60,146 bases of DNA from Elusimicrobiota bacterium. Its GTDB lineage: Bacteria; Elusimicrobiota; Elusimicrobia; UBA1565; UBA9628. The notes under the pieces are model-generated. The model had not been told where the DNA came from. It made no database searches and saw nothing but the letters and a program-made list of their open reading frames with translations. Each line of letters begins with the position of its first letter. Position 1 is the first letter of the stretch. A program made the position numbers and the translations under genes. The stretch is from assembly GCA_026388095.1 (NCBI GenBank), contig JAPLKL010000052.1, forward strand, positions 1 through 60,146, written 5' to 3'. Below are positions 1 to 8,029 of the stretch, in pieces.

Positions 1-351
1 GAGCTCCCTGATCTTCAGGCGCTCCTGCTCGGCCGGGCCCAGGGCCTCCTCGCTCTTGACGATCTTCACGCCGGCGCGCCCCGCGAGCTTCTCCGCCGCC
101 TCGGTGAAGCTCAGGGACTCCATCTTCATCAGGAAGGCGAATACGTCGCCGCCGGCGCCGCAGCCGAAACAGTGGAAGGTCTGCCGTTCGGGCGTGACGA
201 TGAACGAGGGGGTGCGCTCCTGATGGAACGGGCAGCGGGCCTTGAAGCTGCGCCCCGCACGCGCCAACTGCGGGACGTAGTCCTTGACCAGCTCGACGAT
301 GTCTACGCGGGAGCGGATGCTTTCCAAGGCGTCTTCAGGGATCAAAGCCAT
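1..351 (-). CDS. dnaG: DNA primase DnaG, N-terminal part (cut by window edge)
   Basis: Primase makes the RNA primers for DNA replication. Only the first 117 codons are in the window; the gene continues beyond position 1. The reading frame starts at an ATG at 351 (MALIPEDALESIRSRVDIVE) and shows the CHC2 zinc-binding domain: C40-P-F-H43, then C61-F-G-C64 followed by GAGGD, the usual start of bacterial primases. It lies downstream of rpsU in the same direction, as in the classical rpsU-dnaG-rpoD macromolecular synthesis operon. A 15-bp hairpin separates the two genes. Identity is secure from the zinc motif and the gene order; the catalytic TOPRIM domain is not visible. Confidence 0.95.
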   Translation of the reverse strand, partial: MALIPEDALESIRSRVDIVELVKDYVPQLARAGRSFKARCPFHQERTPSFIVTPERQTFHCFGCGAGGDVFAFLMKMESLSFTEAAEKLAGRAGVKIVKSEEALGPAEQERLKIREL

Positions 352-367
352 AAATCAGACCGGCGGC

Positions 368-400
368 CCATACCCACACGGCCCAGCCGTGTGGGTATGG
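368..400 (-). other. Strong hairpin between rpsU and dnaG
   Basis: Positions 368-382 pair perfectly with 386-400 (15 bp) around a 3-base loop. No T tract follows on the minus strand, so this is not a standard intrinsic terminator. In E. coli a terminator and an RNA processing site lie between rpsU and dnaG to lower primase output; this hairpin may do the same. That role is inference from position. Confidence 0.6.
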
Positions 401-436
401 ACGGTTCCGGGAACTCTCGGTGGAACTCGCGGGCGC

Positions 437-637
437 TCAGACGCTGGGACGCCGGCGCCTGGCCCGACGCATCTTGCGGCGCGCTTCAGCGGCCTTGAGC
501 TTGCGCTTGACGCTGGGGGAGACGTAGTGCTCGCGCCTCTTGATCTCCCGCAGGATGCCGTTGCGCTCGCATTCGCGTTTGAAACGCCTAAGGGCTTCCT
601 CGACGGCCTCACCCTCACGCAGTTTGACGAAAACCAT
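437..637 (-). CDS. rpsU: 30S ribosomal protein bS21
   Basis: Small-subunit ribosomal protein S21, 66 residues, which helps the 30S subunit pair with mRNA during initiation. The protein is extremely basic, with the family signature EALRRFKRECERNGILREI near residues 14-32 and a C-terminal run of Arg and Lys (KMRRARRRR). The length matches the family. It lies between a HIT hydrolase gene and dnaG; rpsU-dnaG linkage is widespread in bacteria, which supports both calls. It is probably transcribed from the promoter at 1032-1060 through the HIT gene. Confidence 0.95.
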   Translation of the reverse strand: MVFVKLREGEAVEEALRRFKRECERNGILREIKRREHYVSPSVKRKLKAAEARRKMRRARRRRPSV

Positions 638-670
638 TTTAGGGACTCACCACCTTGTCTTTCGAGATTC

Positions 671-1012
671 TCATCCGGGGGGCCACTGCATGGAGCGGCC
701 GCCCAGCAGATGATAGTGCAAATGGTCCACGGACTGCCCGGCGCTGCGCCCGTTGTTGGTCACGAGACGGTAGCCCGAGGCGACGCCGGCCTTCTCGGCC
801 ACGGCCGCGGCCACGCGCTGCAGATGCCCCAGCAGGGCCTGGTCGGAGTCTGCGCAGGCGCTCAAGCCCGCGACGTGCTTTCTGGGCACGATGAGGACAT
901 GAGTGGGCGCTTGCGGGGCGAGGTCCTTGAAGGCGACGGCCTGATCGTCTTCGTATACGAGTTGAGAGGGTATCTGCCGCGCGATTATCTTACAGAAGAT
1001 GCAGTCTGCCAT
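671..1012 (-). CDS. HIT family nucleotide hydrolase
   Basis: Histidine-triad protein of 113 residues, the Hint/PKCI group of purine nucleoside phosphoramidate or dinucleotide hydrolases. It begins MADCIFCKIIARQIPS, with the usual paired cysteines of the group, and carries the active-site triad VDHLHYHLLGG near the C-terminus. A longer frame extends upstream to 1108, but the extension is Trp/Arg rich and not conserved in the family, so I chose the ATG at 1012. There is no clear Shine-Dalgarno sequence; the promoter at 1032-1060 would give a leader of only about 12 bases. The natural substrate cannot be told from sequence. Confidence 0.9.
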   Translation of the reverse strand: MADCIFCKIIARQIPSQLVYEDDQAVAFKDLAPQAPTHVLIVPRKHVAGLSACADSDQALLGHLQRVAAAVAEKAGVASGYRLVTNNGRSAGQSVDHLHYHLLGGRSMQWPPG

Positions 1013-1031
1013 GAATACCGGAAAGTCATAG

Positions 1032-1060
1032 ATTATAGCGGTATTCTCAATCCTTCGCAA
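1032..1060 (-). promoter_or_regulatory. Sigma70-type promoter for HIT-rpsU-dnaG
   Basis: On the minus strand, TTGCGA (1055-1060), a 17-base spacer and TATAAT (1032-1037). It overlaps the 3' end of mtaB and points at the HIT gene. The -10 box is perfect. Confidence 0.7.
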
Positions 1061-2252
1061 GGGCCAGGACCAACGCCTGGGCCATCCCGCCTTCTGCCCC
1101 CCCCACATCGACCCGCCAAAGCCCCGGACCAGGGTTCCGGTCGAGCCGGACGGTCAGGAAATCCTCGGTGACGGCTTCCCTTCCGGTCTTTAGGGGCACC
1201 GCGACGCGCTCCTGGCCCACGGCCTCCCGGGCGTGGCGCTGCCGCAGGTCGCGGTCGAGCCCCAGCCACTGGTCCAGGCGCTCCCGGGCCGCGGCGGCGG
1301 GGACTTGGCCCGGCAAAGACGCGGCGGGAGTCCCCTCCCGGGCTGAATAGCGGAACACGTGCAGGCCGCGCAGGCCCAGCCCGCGAACGAAGGCCAGGCT
1401 CGCGCCGGACTCGGCCTCGGTCTCGCCGGGGAAGCCCGTGATGATGTCCGTGAACAGCGCCAGAGTCGGGACCCGGCGGCGCAGGGCCGCGACGCGGCGG
1501 GCGAAGGCGGCCGCGCTGTAGGGCCGGTTCATGCGCCGCAAGGTGGCTTCGCAGCCGGACTGCAGGGGCAGATGGAGGTGGGGGCAGAGGCGGCAGGACG
1601 ACTCGGCCATGAGCACGGCCAGCGCGTCGTCGGCCTCCTGGAACTCCAGCGATGAGAGGCGCAGGCGGAAGGCGCCGGGGATTAGCAGGAGCCTCTTGAG
1701 CAGGCCGGCGAGCCCGACTCCCCCTTGGCTATAGCGCCCCAGCCGGATGCCGCAGAGCACGATCTCCGGGACGCCGGCGGCCACGAGCCCCCGGACCCGG
1801 GCCACGACCTCCTCCAGCGCAAGGCTGCGCAGGGTCGGCCGCACCTTGGGCACCACGCAGTAGGAGCAGGAGCCGTCGCAGCCGTCCTGGACCTTGAGCA
1901 AGGCGCGGGCGCGCTCCGGGAGCAGCCCCGAAGCCCGCGGCAGGGCGAGTTGCTCGAGGTCTGCCGCGATCTCAGCGTGCGGGGCGGCCGCCCGGATCTC
2001 GTCTGGCGAGCGCCGGGCCAGGCAGCCGGTCACCAAGAGCCGCGCCCGGGGGTTCTCTCGGCTAGCCCGCCGCAGGAACTTGAGCGCTTCGCGGTCCGCG
2101 TCGCGCGTGACGGTGCAGGTGTTGACGACGCAGAGCTCGGCTTCGGCCAGGCTGTGCGCCGGGGAGCAGCCGGCCGCGGCCAGGCGCGCGCGCAGCTCTT
2201 CGCTCTCGGCCTGGTTGACCCGGCAGCCGAAGGTGCGCGACCATATTTTCAC
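1047..2252 (-). CDS. mtaB: tRNA methylthiotransferase (MtaB type)
   Basis: Radical-SAM methylthiotransferase of 401 residues, most like MtaB, which converts t6A to ms2t6A at position 37 of ANN-decoding tRNAs. The N-terminal MTTase domain supplies cysteines C10 (in TFGCRVNQAES), C46 (NTCTV) and C77 (VTGC) for one [4Fe-4S] cluster. The radical-SAM motif is C125-D-G-S-C129-S-Y-C132. The TFGCRVNQ start and the NTCTVT element favour MtaB over MiaB or RimO, although the C-terminal TRAM domain looks short. Its start overlaps the upstream nucleotidyltransferase stop by four bases, so the two are translationally coupled. An 8-base C run at 1097-1104 lies near the C-terminal end. Confidence 0.88.
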   Translation of the reverse strand: MKIWSRTFGCRVNQAESEELRARLAAAGCSPAHSLAEAELCVVNTCTVTRDADREALKFLRRASRENPRARLLVTGCLARRSPDEIRAAAPHAEIAADLEQLALPRASGLLPERARALLKVQDGCDGSCSYCVVPKVRPTLRSLALEEVVARVRGLVAAGVPEIVLCGIRLGRYSQGGVGLAGLLKRLLLIPGAFRLRLSSLEFQEADDALAVLMAESSCRLCPHLHLPLQSGCEATLRRMNRPYSAAAFARRVAALRRRVPTLALFTDIITGFPGETEAESGASLAFVRGLGLRGLHVFRYSAREGTPAASLPGQVPAAAARERLDQWLGLDRDLRQRHAREAVGQERVAVPLKTGREAVTEDFLTVRLDRNPGPGLWRVDVGGAEGGMAQALVLALAKD

Positions 2253-2725
2253 GGCCCCCTCCGTTTGCCCTTCGGTTTCGGCGGCTCATCGAAGAGTTCC
2301 AGATCGACAAGGTCCTTCGGGCGACCAGACGCGCGCTTGTTCTTCAAGAAAGTGTCCTTATCAAGATAGAAGACGGCGTGCTCGCCGAAAGGTCCTTCCT
2401 GGCGTTTGACCCAGATTTCTTCCGCCCTGACGCCGTCCAGTTTCGTGAGCAGGTCGATACGGACCGGGGGATAGCCCAGTTGGATGATCTTGCCGGAGAG
2501 GATATCGTCTCTAGCTATGCCGAGAGACTTGAAGCCGAAGCCCTCGAGCGCCCGCAACAAGGCCTCCGCGTTGGAAGCGGTCGGCCTGATCCAAAGATCG
2601 ATGTCGCCGGTCGCTCTTGGATATCCCAGGAAGGCCAGGGAAAAGGCGCCCACAATCACAAATTCGACGTGATTCCGGTTGAGCGCGGCGACGAAATCCG
2701 AGAAGTCAGGGTTGACGTCGCTCAT
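2249..2725 (-). CDS. Nucleotidyltransferase-fold protein
   Basis: A 158-residue protein of the minimal nucleotidyltransferase superfamily. Residues about 20-48 give the fold's core: FVIVGAFSLAFLGYPRATGD followed by IDLWI, containing the G-S/A helix and the DID metal-binding acidic pair. Such proteins include AbiEii-type toxins and kanamycin-type nucleotidyltransferases; substrate and target are unknown. It is the second gene of a two-gene cassette, overlapping the upstream gene by four bases and mtaB by four bases. A toxin-antitoxin or defence role is possible from the architecture but not shown. Confidence 0.72.
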   Translation of the reverse strand: MSDVNPDFSDFVAALNRNHVEFVIVGAFSLAFLGYPRATGDIDLWIRPTASNAEALLRALEGFGFKSLGIARDDILSGKIIQLGYPPVRIDLLTKLDGVRAEEIWVKRQEGPFGEHAVFYLDKDTFLKNKRASGRPKDLVDLELFDEPPKPKGKRRGP

Positions 2726-3333
2726 GCGTAGGCGTCCCTCAATCGAATCGCGTGCGCCAGATGCGGAAGAGTTTTGCGGCCAGTTACCAGGAAGACCTGC
2801 CGCCTGAGGAACTCCATGGCGTTGATCCGGGCCTCGGGAGGTTGGGCGAGCCAGAACCGCAGGGCGTCTCGGTCGTCCTCTTTCTCAACGATGCGTACGG
2901 GAGTCTGCACACGATCCGCCTTAGCCGCCCAAACCTTGGGATTGAGTCGATGAGGCGTGTATTTCGAAACCCACGCCAGTTCATTCCATCGTGGCGGCCG
3001 TGATCTTGTGGCGTTCCGTAAAGTCTTTCCATCGCGGTAGGTCTCGACTCCTTCAAGTTGGAATAGGTCGCCTAGCAAGATGGCGACGTAGAGCCCGATG
3101 TCCTGCTTGACCCCGTCGAGAGTCCTGCCGTTATGACGCGCGATATTCTGCGCCTCCTCCTTCCCGACTGCCGCGAGGCAAGCGAGCGTCACCTGCTCGC
3201 CTCGGGGATCCCGCTCAAAATAGTGTCGAATCGCTCTTTCCAGGTCGCCTCTAAGAGACTCAAGGTACCTGGTCCGCTCCACTGTCCGCGCAGTCCGCGA
3301 CGAGAAACGTCGCTGTGATATCCATGTGTACAT
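2722..3333 (-). CDS. Uncharacterised partner of the nucleotidyltransferase
   Basis: 203 residues, no function recognised. The last 50 residues (RFWLAQPPEARINAMEFLRR and the lines around it) resemble short proteins often found directly upstream of nucleotidyltransferase-fold genes. The first 115 residues are additional, mostly charged and helical in character. It overlaps the nucleotidyltransferase by ATGA and is preceded by AGAGG five bases before the ATG and by a near-consensus promoter. Together these look like a self-contained two-gene cassette inserted between mtaB and rsmE. Antitoxin or cofactor roles are inference from arrangement. Confidence 0.6.
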   Translation of the reverse strand: MYTWISQRRFSSRTARTVERTRYLESLRGDLERAIRHYFERDPRGEQVTLACLAAVGKEEAQNIARHNGRTLDGVKQDIGLYVAILLGDLFQLEGVETYRDGKTLRNATRSRPPRWNELAWVSKYTPHRLNPKVWAAKADRVQTPVRIVEKEDDRDALRFWLAQPPEARINAMEFLRRQVFLVTGRKTLPHLAHAIRLRDAYA

Positions 3334-3361
3334 AATAACCTCTTATCACCCTCTTAACACC

Positions 3362-3390
3362 AGTCTATCAGCTTCCCCAGGAATTGTCAA
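3362..3390 (-). promoter_or_regulatory. Near-consensus promoter for the nucleotidyltransferase cassette
   Basis: Minus strand: TTGACA (3385-3390), 17-base spacer, TAGACT (3362-3367). The expected transcript starts about 22 bases before the ATG at 3333 and includes an AGAGG ribosome-binding site. The remaining gap to rsmE (3391-3575) holds nothing I can recognise. Confidence 0.75.
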
Positions 3391-3575
3391 GAACACGGCC
3401 TCCCCTTCGCCTAAGCAAGGAGTTACCTCAAGAGGACGCTAGGTTTTCCGCGCCTGATCTTTACGCGATCGAGCTTGAGGCGCAACAGAAACTGACGTTC
3501 CCGCCGCAGCAGACTGCATCCCCTTCCCGAAGGTGCGCAGGGAGGACTTCATGTCCTGAGTCCCCGCTGCCGCTC

Positions 3576-4379
3576 TCAGAGGCTGCCGAACTCGTACTGG
3601 ATGAGGGCGACGGCGGCCAGGGCGGCGGTCTCCGCCCGCAAGGTCCGCGGGCCCAGACCGAAGATGGCCGCGCCCATGCTCTCGGCCAGTTCCACCTCTT
3701 CCTCGGTGAAGCCCCCCTCCGGCCCGATGAAAAGGTTGACCGTCATCTTCTCCGCGCCCCGGCTTTGGTCGGCCTCCCGCAGGCTCAAGCGGATGGTCTC
3801 GCAGGCCGTGGCGCCGTTGAGCCCCTCCCAGGCCAGCATCGTCAGCGTCTTGGGCCCGGGCGCGGTCTCTTCATCAGGCTGGCGCAGGCAGGCCTTGACC
3901 GCGTCGCGGAACTGGACCGGCTCCCGCACCGCCGGGAGGTCGGCCCGGCCGCATTGCTTGGCCGCGGCCATCACGACCCGGCCCCAGCGCTCGGCCTTGG
4001 CCTTGACCCGCTCGGCCTCATGCAGCAGGACCACGGTGCGCGGCGTGGTCACCGGGATGAAGACCGCCACCCCCAGCTCGGTGCCCTTCTCCAGCACCCA
4101 GTCCCAATGGCTGGCTTTGAGCAGCCCCTGGTAGAGGCGGATCTCGACCGGCTTGCGGTCCTCCGTGCCGTGCAGGGTCCCGGTCAATGACCCGGAGACG
4201 GACCCGTCCTTCTCAATGGCCTTGATGACGGCCTCGTAGCGCCCCCCTTTCCCATCGAAAAGCACCACGGATTGCCCGGGCTGATACCGCAGGACCTTGG
4301 TGATGTGGTACGCCTCAGGGCCGGTGAGGCGGAAGGTCTTGTCCTTCAGAGCTTCTGGCGGCAGGAAAAACTGAGGCAT
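3576..4379 (-). CDS. rsmE: 16S rRNA (uracil1498-N3)-methyltransferase RsmE
   Basis: SPOUT-class methyltransferase of 267 residues that methylates U1498 of 16S rRNA. The N-terminal part (MPQFFLPPEAL) begins the PUA-like RNA-binding domain. The C-terminal trefoil knot carries NLFIGPEGGFTEEEVELAE and LGPRTLRAETAALAAVALI, the SAM-binding signatures of the family. An upstream methionine at 4409 lies within a repeat element, so the ATG at 4379 is preferred. A -10 box ends exactly six bases before this ATG, which predicts a leaderless mRNA. Placement downstream of dnaJ is common in bacteria (dnaK-dnaJ-rsmE). Confidence 0.93.
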   Translation of the reverse strand: MPQFFLPPEALKDKTFRLTGPEAYHITKVLRYQPGQSVVLFDGKGGRYEAVIKAIEKDGSVSGSLTGTLHGTEDRKPVEIRLYQGLLKASHWDWVLEKGTELGVAVFIPVTTPRTVVLLHEAERVKAKAERWGRVVMAAAKQCGRADLPAVREPVQFRDAVKACLRQPDEETAPGPKTLTMLAWEGLNGATACETIRLSLREADQSRGAEKMTVNLFIGPEGGFTEEEVELAESMGAAIFGLGPRTLRAETAALAAVALIQYEFGSL

Positions 4380-4385
4380 GAGGCT

Positions 4386-4391
4386 GTTATA
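4386..4391 (-). promoter_or_regulatory. -10 box of a predicted leaderless rsmE transcript
   Basis: TATAAC on the minus strand, six bases (AGCCTC) before the rsmE ATG. No good -35 hexamer is visible because the upstream bases are the palindromic repeat at 4400-4441. The same -10/ATG spacing is seen at clpP, gcvT and three plus-strand genes. Confidence 0.45.
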
Positions 4392-4399
4392 TAAAATTC

Positions 4400-4441
4400 G
4401 GGGACACAATACTTATCTCTTGGGAATTGAGTATTGTCCCC
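4400..4441. repeat. REP-like palindromic element downstream of dnaJ
   Basis: The outer 14 bases (GGGGACACAATACT) and the last 12 (AGTATTGTCCCC) are complementary apart from a two-base bulge, with about 16 bases between. It begins three bases past the dnaJ stop. From memory, GGGGACA...AGTATTG...TCCCC palindromes are frequent as intergenic repeats in genomes with REP-associated tyrosine transposases. No transposase is present here. It may also end the dnaJ transcript. Confidence 0.6.
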
Positions 4442-4444
4442 GGA

Positions 4445-5590
4445 CTATTCGCCGAAGATTTTCTTGAAGATCCCTTCGTCGCCCTTGCCGCCGGCCGGGC
4501 CATGCTCGCCGTGCAGGCTGCGCGCGAACTCCTCGAGGAGTTCCTTCTGCCGGGCGCTCAAGCCCTGCGGCACGGTCACGCGCACCGAGACCAGCAGGTC
4601 GCCCCGGCCCCGGCCGTGCAGCTTGGGCATCCCCTTCTCGCGCACGCGCAGGACGGCGCCGTGCTGGGTGCCCGGGGCCACGCGGATGTGCGTGGGCTCG
4701 CCGTCCAAGGTCGGCACCGAAAGGGTCGTACCCAAAGCGGCCTGGGCGATGTCCAGGTTGGCATGGAGCTTGAGATCGTCCTCCTCGCGCTCGAAGCGGG
4801 GGTCCGGCTTTAGGCGCACCAGGACGAAGAGGTCTCCGGGCAGAGCGCCCCGGCCGCCCGCCTCGCCCTCCCCGGCGATGCGCAGGGTGGCCCCGTCGTA
4901 GATGCCCGGCGGGATCTTGACCGTGAGCTCCGCGCGCTTGCGGGTCCGGCCGGTGCCGCGGCACTCCCGGCAGGGGTTCTCCACGCGCTGGCCCTCCCCC
5001 CCGCAGTCCGGGCAGGTCTGGGTCATGGAGAAGAAGCCCTGCGAGAACTGCACCCGCCCCATGCCCCGGCAGGTCGCGCAGCGCTTCAAAGACGAGCCGT
5101 CCTTGGCGCCCGTGCCGCGGCAGACCGGGCACGACTCCACGCGGTCGAAATGCAGCGGGAACCTCATGCCCTTGAAAGCGTCCTCCAGAGAGACGTCGAT
5201 CTCGTATTTGAGGTCCGCGCCGCGCCGAGGTCCGCCTCGGCCGCCGCGGCCGCCGCCCCCGCCGCCGAAGAGCTGCTCGAACACGTCGCCGAAGACCTCG
5301 TTCATGTCCACGCCGCCGCCCGCGAAGGCCTCCCCGCCGGGAAAGCCTCCCGGGAAGCCCCCGGCGCCGGAGAGTCCCGCCTCGCCGTACTGGTCGTAGA
5401 CCTGCCGCTTCTTGGGGTCGGAGAGGGCCTCGTAGGCGGAGTTGATCTTGCGGAACCTGTCCTCCGCCTCCTTGTTGCCCGGGTTGCGGTCCGGATGGTA
5501 CTTCATGGCGAGCTTGCGGTAGGCCGACTTGATCTCGGCCTCCGAGGCGTTGCGCGCCACCCCGAGCAGGTTGTAGAAGTCCTCAGCCAC
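4445..5590 (-). CDS. dnaJ: Chaperone DnaJ (Hsp40)
   Basis: Co-chaperone of 381 residues that delivers unfolded clients to DnaK and stimulates its ATPase. The J domain covers residues 1-70 with H32-P-D34; a Gly/Phe-rich linker follows ([13 protein letters not shown]). Four CxxCxGxG zinc-finger repeats ([32 protein letters not shown]) occupy roughly 135-205, and the C-terminal substrate-binding domains complete a type I DnaJ. It is the last gene of hrcA-grpE-dnaK-dnaJ, nine bases after dnaK, and is therefore under HrcA/CIRCE control. Confidence 0.97.
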   Translation of the reverse strand: MAEDFYNLLGVARNASEAEIKSAYRKLAMKYHPDRNPGNKEAEDRFRKINSAYEALSDPKKRQVYDQYGEAGLSGAGGFPGGFPGGEAFAGGGVDMNEVFGDVFEQLFGGGGGGRGGRGGPRRGADLKYEIDVSLEDAFKGMRFPLHFDRVESCPVCRGTGAKDGSSLKRCATCRGMGRVQFSQGFFSMTQTCPDCGGEGQRVENPCRECRGTGRTRKRAELTVKIPPGIYDGATLRIAGEGEAGGRGALPGDLFVLVRLKPDPRFEREEDDLKLHANLDIAQAALGTTLSVPTLDGEPTHIRVAPGTQHGAVLRVREKGMPKLHGRGRGDLLVSVRVTVPQGLSARQKELLEEFARSLHGEHGPAGGKGDEGIFKKIFGE

Positions 5591-5599
5591 GCGTATCCC

Positions 5600-7471
5600 C
5601 TAGTCCTTCTTTTCCTTCTCGTCCACGACCTCGGCGTCGACCACGTTGTCGCCGCCCTTCTCTTCCTTGGCCCCGGCCTTGGCCTGGTCGCCGTTGCCGC
5701 CCGCGGCCTTGGCCTTTTCGGCCTCGGCCTTGTAGATCTCCTCGGCCAGCTTGTGGGAGGCCTTCACCAGCGCCTCCTTGGCCTTGTTGATGCGCTCCGT
5801 GTCGTCGCCCTTCAGGGCTTCCTTGAGGTCGGAGACGCCGCGCTCGATGTTGGTGCGGTCCTCCTGGGAGACCTTGTCGCCGTGGTCGCGCAGGGCCTTC
5901 TCGGACGCGGCGAGGAGCCCGTCCGCCTCGTTCTTGGCCGCCACCTTCTCCTTGAACTTCTTGTCCTCCTCGGCGAACTGCTCGGCCTGCTTGACGAACT
6001 TCTCCACCTCTTCCTTGTTGAGCTTGTTGGGCGCGGTGATGGTGATGTGCTGGGTCTTCTTGGTGCCCAGGTCCTCGGCGCGCACGCTCAGGATGCCGTT
6101 GGCGTCGATGGAGAAGCTGACCTTGATCTGGGGCATGCCCCGCGGCGCGGGCGGGATGCCGTCCAGGTCGAACTTGCCCAAAGGCACGTTATCCGAGGCC
6201 TTGGGCCGCTCGCCCTGAAGCACGTTCACGGTGACCGCGGGCTGGTTGTCCGAGGCCGTGGAGAAGATGTTTGATTTCTCGACGGGGATGGTGGTGTTGC
6301 GCTCGATCAAGGGCGTCATGACCCCGCCCAGGGTCTCGATGCCCAAGGTCAGGGGCGTCACGTCCAGCAGCAGCACGTCCTTGATCTCTCCGGTCAGCAC
6401 CGCCGCCTGCACCGCTGCGCCGTTGGCCACGCACTCCATGGGGTCGACGCCGCGCTCGACTTTCTTGCCCACGTAGTCTTCCACGAACTTGACCACGATG
6501 GGCATGCGGGTGGGTCCGCCGACCATGATGATGCGGGTGACGTCGTGGGCCTTGAGCTTGGCGTCGGTCAGGGCCCGGTCGATGGAAGTCTTGCAGCGCT
6601 TGACGATGGGTTCGACGAGCCCCTCGAGCTTGGCCCGGGTGAGCTTCATGGCCAGATGCTTGGGGACGTTGTCGACGGCGGTGAGGTAGGGCATGTTGAG
6701 CTCGGTCTCCATGACCGTGGAGAGCTCGATCTTGGCCTTCTCGGCCCCCTCGCGCATGCGCTGCATGGACATGGGGTCCTTGCGCACGTCCGCGCCGGTC
6801 TCCTTCTTGAACTCGTTGGCGATGAAGTCGATGAGCGTGTTGTCCATGTCCGTGCCGCCCAGCTGGGTGTCGCCCGAGGTCGAGATGACCTCGAAGACGC
6901 CGGCGCCGAAGTCCATGATGGTCACGTCCAGGGTCCCGCCGCCCAGGTCGAAGACCATGATCTTCTCATCCTTGCCTTTCTTGTCCAGTCCGTAGGCCAG
7001 GCAGGCGGCCGTGGGCTCGTTGACGATGCGCACGACCTCCAGGCCGGCGATGGTGCCGGCGTCTTTCGTCGCTTGGCGCTGGTTGTCGTTGAAGTAGGCC
7101 GGCACCGTGATCACCGCCTTCTCCACCTTGTCGCCCAGGAAAGCCTCGACGTCGCGCTTGACCTTCTGGAGCAGGAAGCCCGAGAGCTGCTGCGGGGTGT
7201 AGGTCTTGCCGTCCGGAGCCTGGTACTTGTGGTCGGTGCCCATCTTGCGCTTGAAGGCCATGAAGGTGCCTTCCGGATTGGCCACGGCTTGCCGGCGGGC
7301 GGGCTCGCCCACCAGGAGCTGGCCGTCCTTGGCGAAGGCGACGTAGGACGGGAAGGCCTTGCCGCCCGCCGACGTCCCTTCAGCCGACGGGATGATGGTG
7401 GCTTTGCCGCCCTCCATCACCGCCGCGGCCGTGTTCGAAGTCCCGAGATCGATCCCGATGATTTTGCTCAT
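5600..7471 (-). CDS. dnaK: Chaperone DnaK (Hsp70)
   Basis: Hsp70 ATPase of 623 residues that binds and releases unfolded polypeptides. The nucleotide-binding domain starts [19 protein letters not shown] and holds the phosphate motif [17 protein letters not shown] and the adenosine motif [11 protein letters not shown]. The substrate domain begins after [19 protein letters not shown]. The C-terminal lid ends in a Lys/Glu/Ala-rich tail ([14 protein letters not shown]). The length is normal. It lies between grpE (9 bases upstream) and dnaJ (9 bases downstream). Confidence 0.98.
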   Translation of the reverse strand: MSKIIGIDLGTSNTAAAVMEGGKATIIPSAEGTSAGGKAFPSYVAFAKDGQLLVGEPARRQAVANPEGTFMAFKRKMGTDHKYQAPDGKTYTPQQLSGFLLQKVKRDVEAFLGDKVEKAVITVPAYFNDNQRQATKDAGTIAGLEVVRIVNEPTAACLAYGLDKKGKDEKIMVFDLGGGTLDVTIMDFGAGVFEVISTSGDTQLGGTDMDNTLIDFIANEFKKETGADVRKDPMSMQRMREGAEKAKIELSTVMETELNMPYLTAVDNVPKHLAMKLTRAKLEGLVEPIVKRCKTSIDRALTDAKLKAHDVTRIIMVGGPTRMPIVVKFVEDYVGKKVERGVDPMECVANGAAVQAAVLTGEIKDVLLLDVTPLTLGIETLGGVMTPLIERNTTIPVEKSNIFSTASDNQPAVTVNVLQGERPKASDNVPLGKFDLDGIPPAPRGMPQIKVSFSIDANGILSVRAEDLGTKKTQHITITAPNKLNKEEVEKFVKQAEQFAEEDKKFKEKVAAKNEADGLLAASEKALRDHGDKVSQEDRTNIERGVSDLKEALKGDDTERINKAKEALVKASHKLAEEIYKAEAEKAKAAGGNGDQAKAGAKEEKGGDNVVDAEVVDEKEKKD

Positions 7472-7480
7472 ATTCTTCTC

Positions 7481-8029
7481 CTATGCCCCGGCCGTCGCCG
7501 GGCCGTCTTCCTTCCTGGGCTTGCGGGCGATGCGCACCTTGGCGGTGCGCAGGACCCGGTCCTGCAACAGAAAACCGTTCTGCAGCACGTCCACCACGGT
7601 CCCCTCGGCCGCGTCCTCGCGGTCCACCGTGCCGAAGACCTCTTGCTGGAGCGCGTCGAAGGGCTTGTTCAAGGGGTCCATCGCCGACACCCCTTCCTCG
7701 CGGAAGAGCTTGTCGAACTCCTTGAATATGCCCTCCATCCCTTTGGCCAAGGGCGTGTCGATGTGCGAAGCCCGCACCTCCAGATGGACCTTCTGCAGAA
7801 GGTCGTAAAGGGGGAGCAGTTGGGACAGGATCGAAGTCTTGCCCAGCTTGATGTATTCGGGCTTCTCACGGTCCACCCGCTTGCGGTAGTTCTCGAACTC
7901 AGCCTTGAGACGCAGGAGCTGGTCGAGGTAGTCCGGCTCGGCCGGCTTCTCGGCCGCGGGTTCCGCCTGCGGCGGGACCTCCGGGACCGGCTGCGCCTCC
8001 GGCTTGGCCTCAGCGTGCTTCTTACTCAC
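7481..8029 (-). CDS. grpE: Nucleotide exchange factor GrpE
   Basis: GrpE, 182 residues, exchanges ADP for ATP on DnaK and acts as a heat sensor. An N-terminal acidic, Pro/Ala-rich segment (to about residue 32) is followed by a long coiled coil containing LRLKAEFENYRKRVDREKPE. The C-terminal beta domain carries VVDVLQNGFLLQDRVLRTAKV, the family signature. It overlaps the end of hrcA by eight bases and precedes dnaK, the standard order in HrcA-regulated operons. Confidence 0.95.
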   Translation of the reverse strand: MSKKHAEAKPEAQPVPEVPPQAEPAAEKPAEPDYLDQLLRLKAEFENYRKRVDREKPEYIKLGKTSILSQLLPLYDLLQKVHLEVRASHIDTPLAKGMEGIFKEFDKLFREEGVSAMDPLNKPFDALQQEVFGTVDREDAAEGTVVDVLQNGFLLQDRVLRTAKVRIARKPRKEDGPATAGA

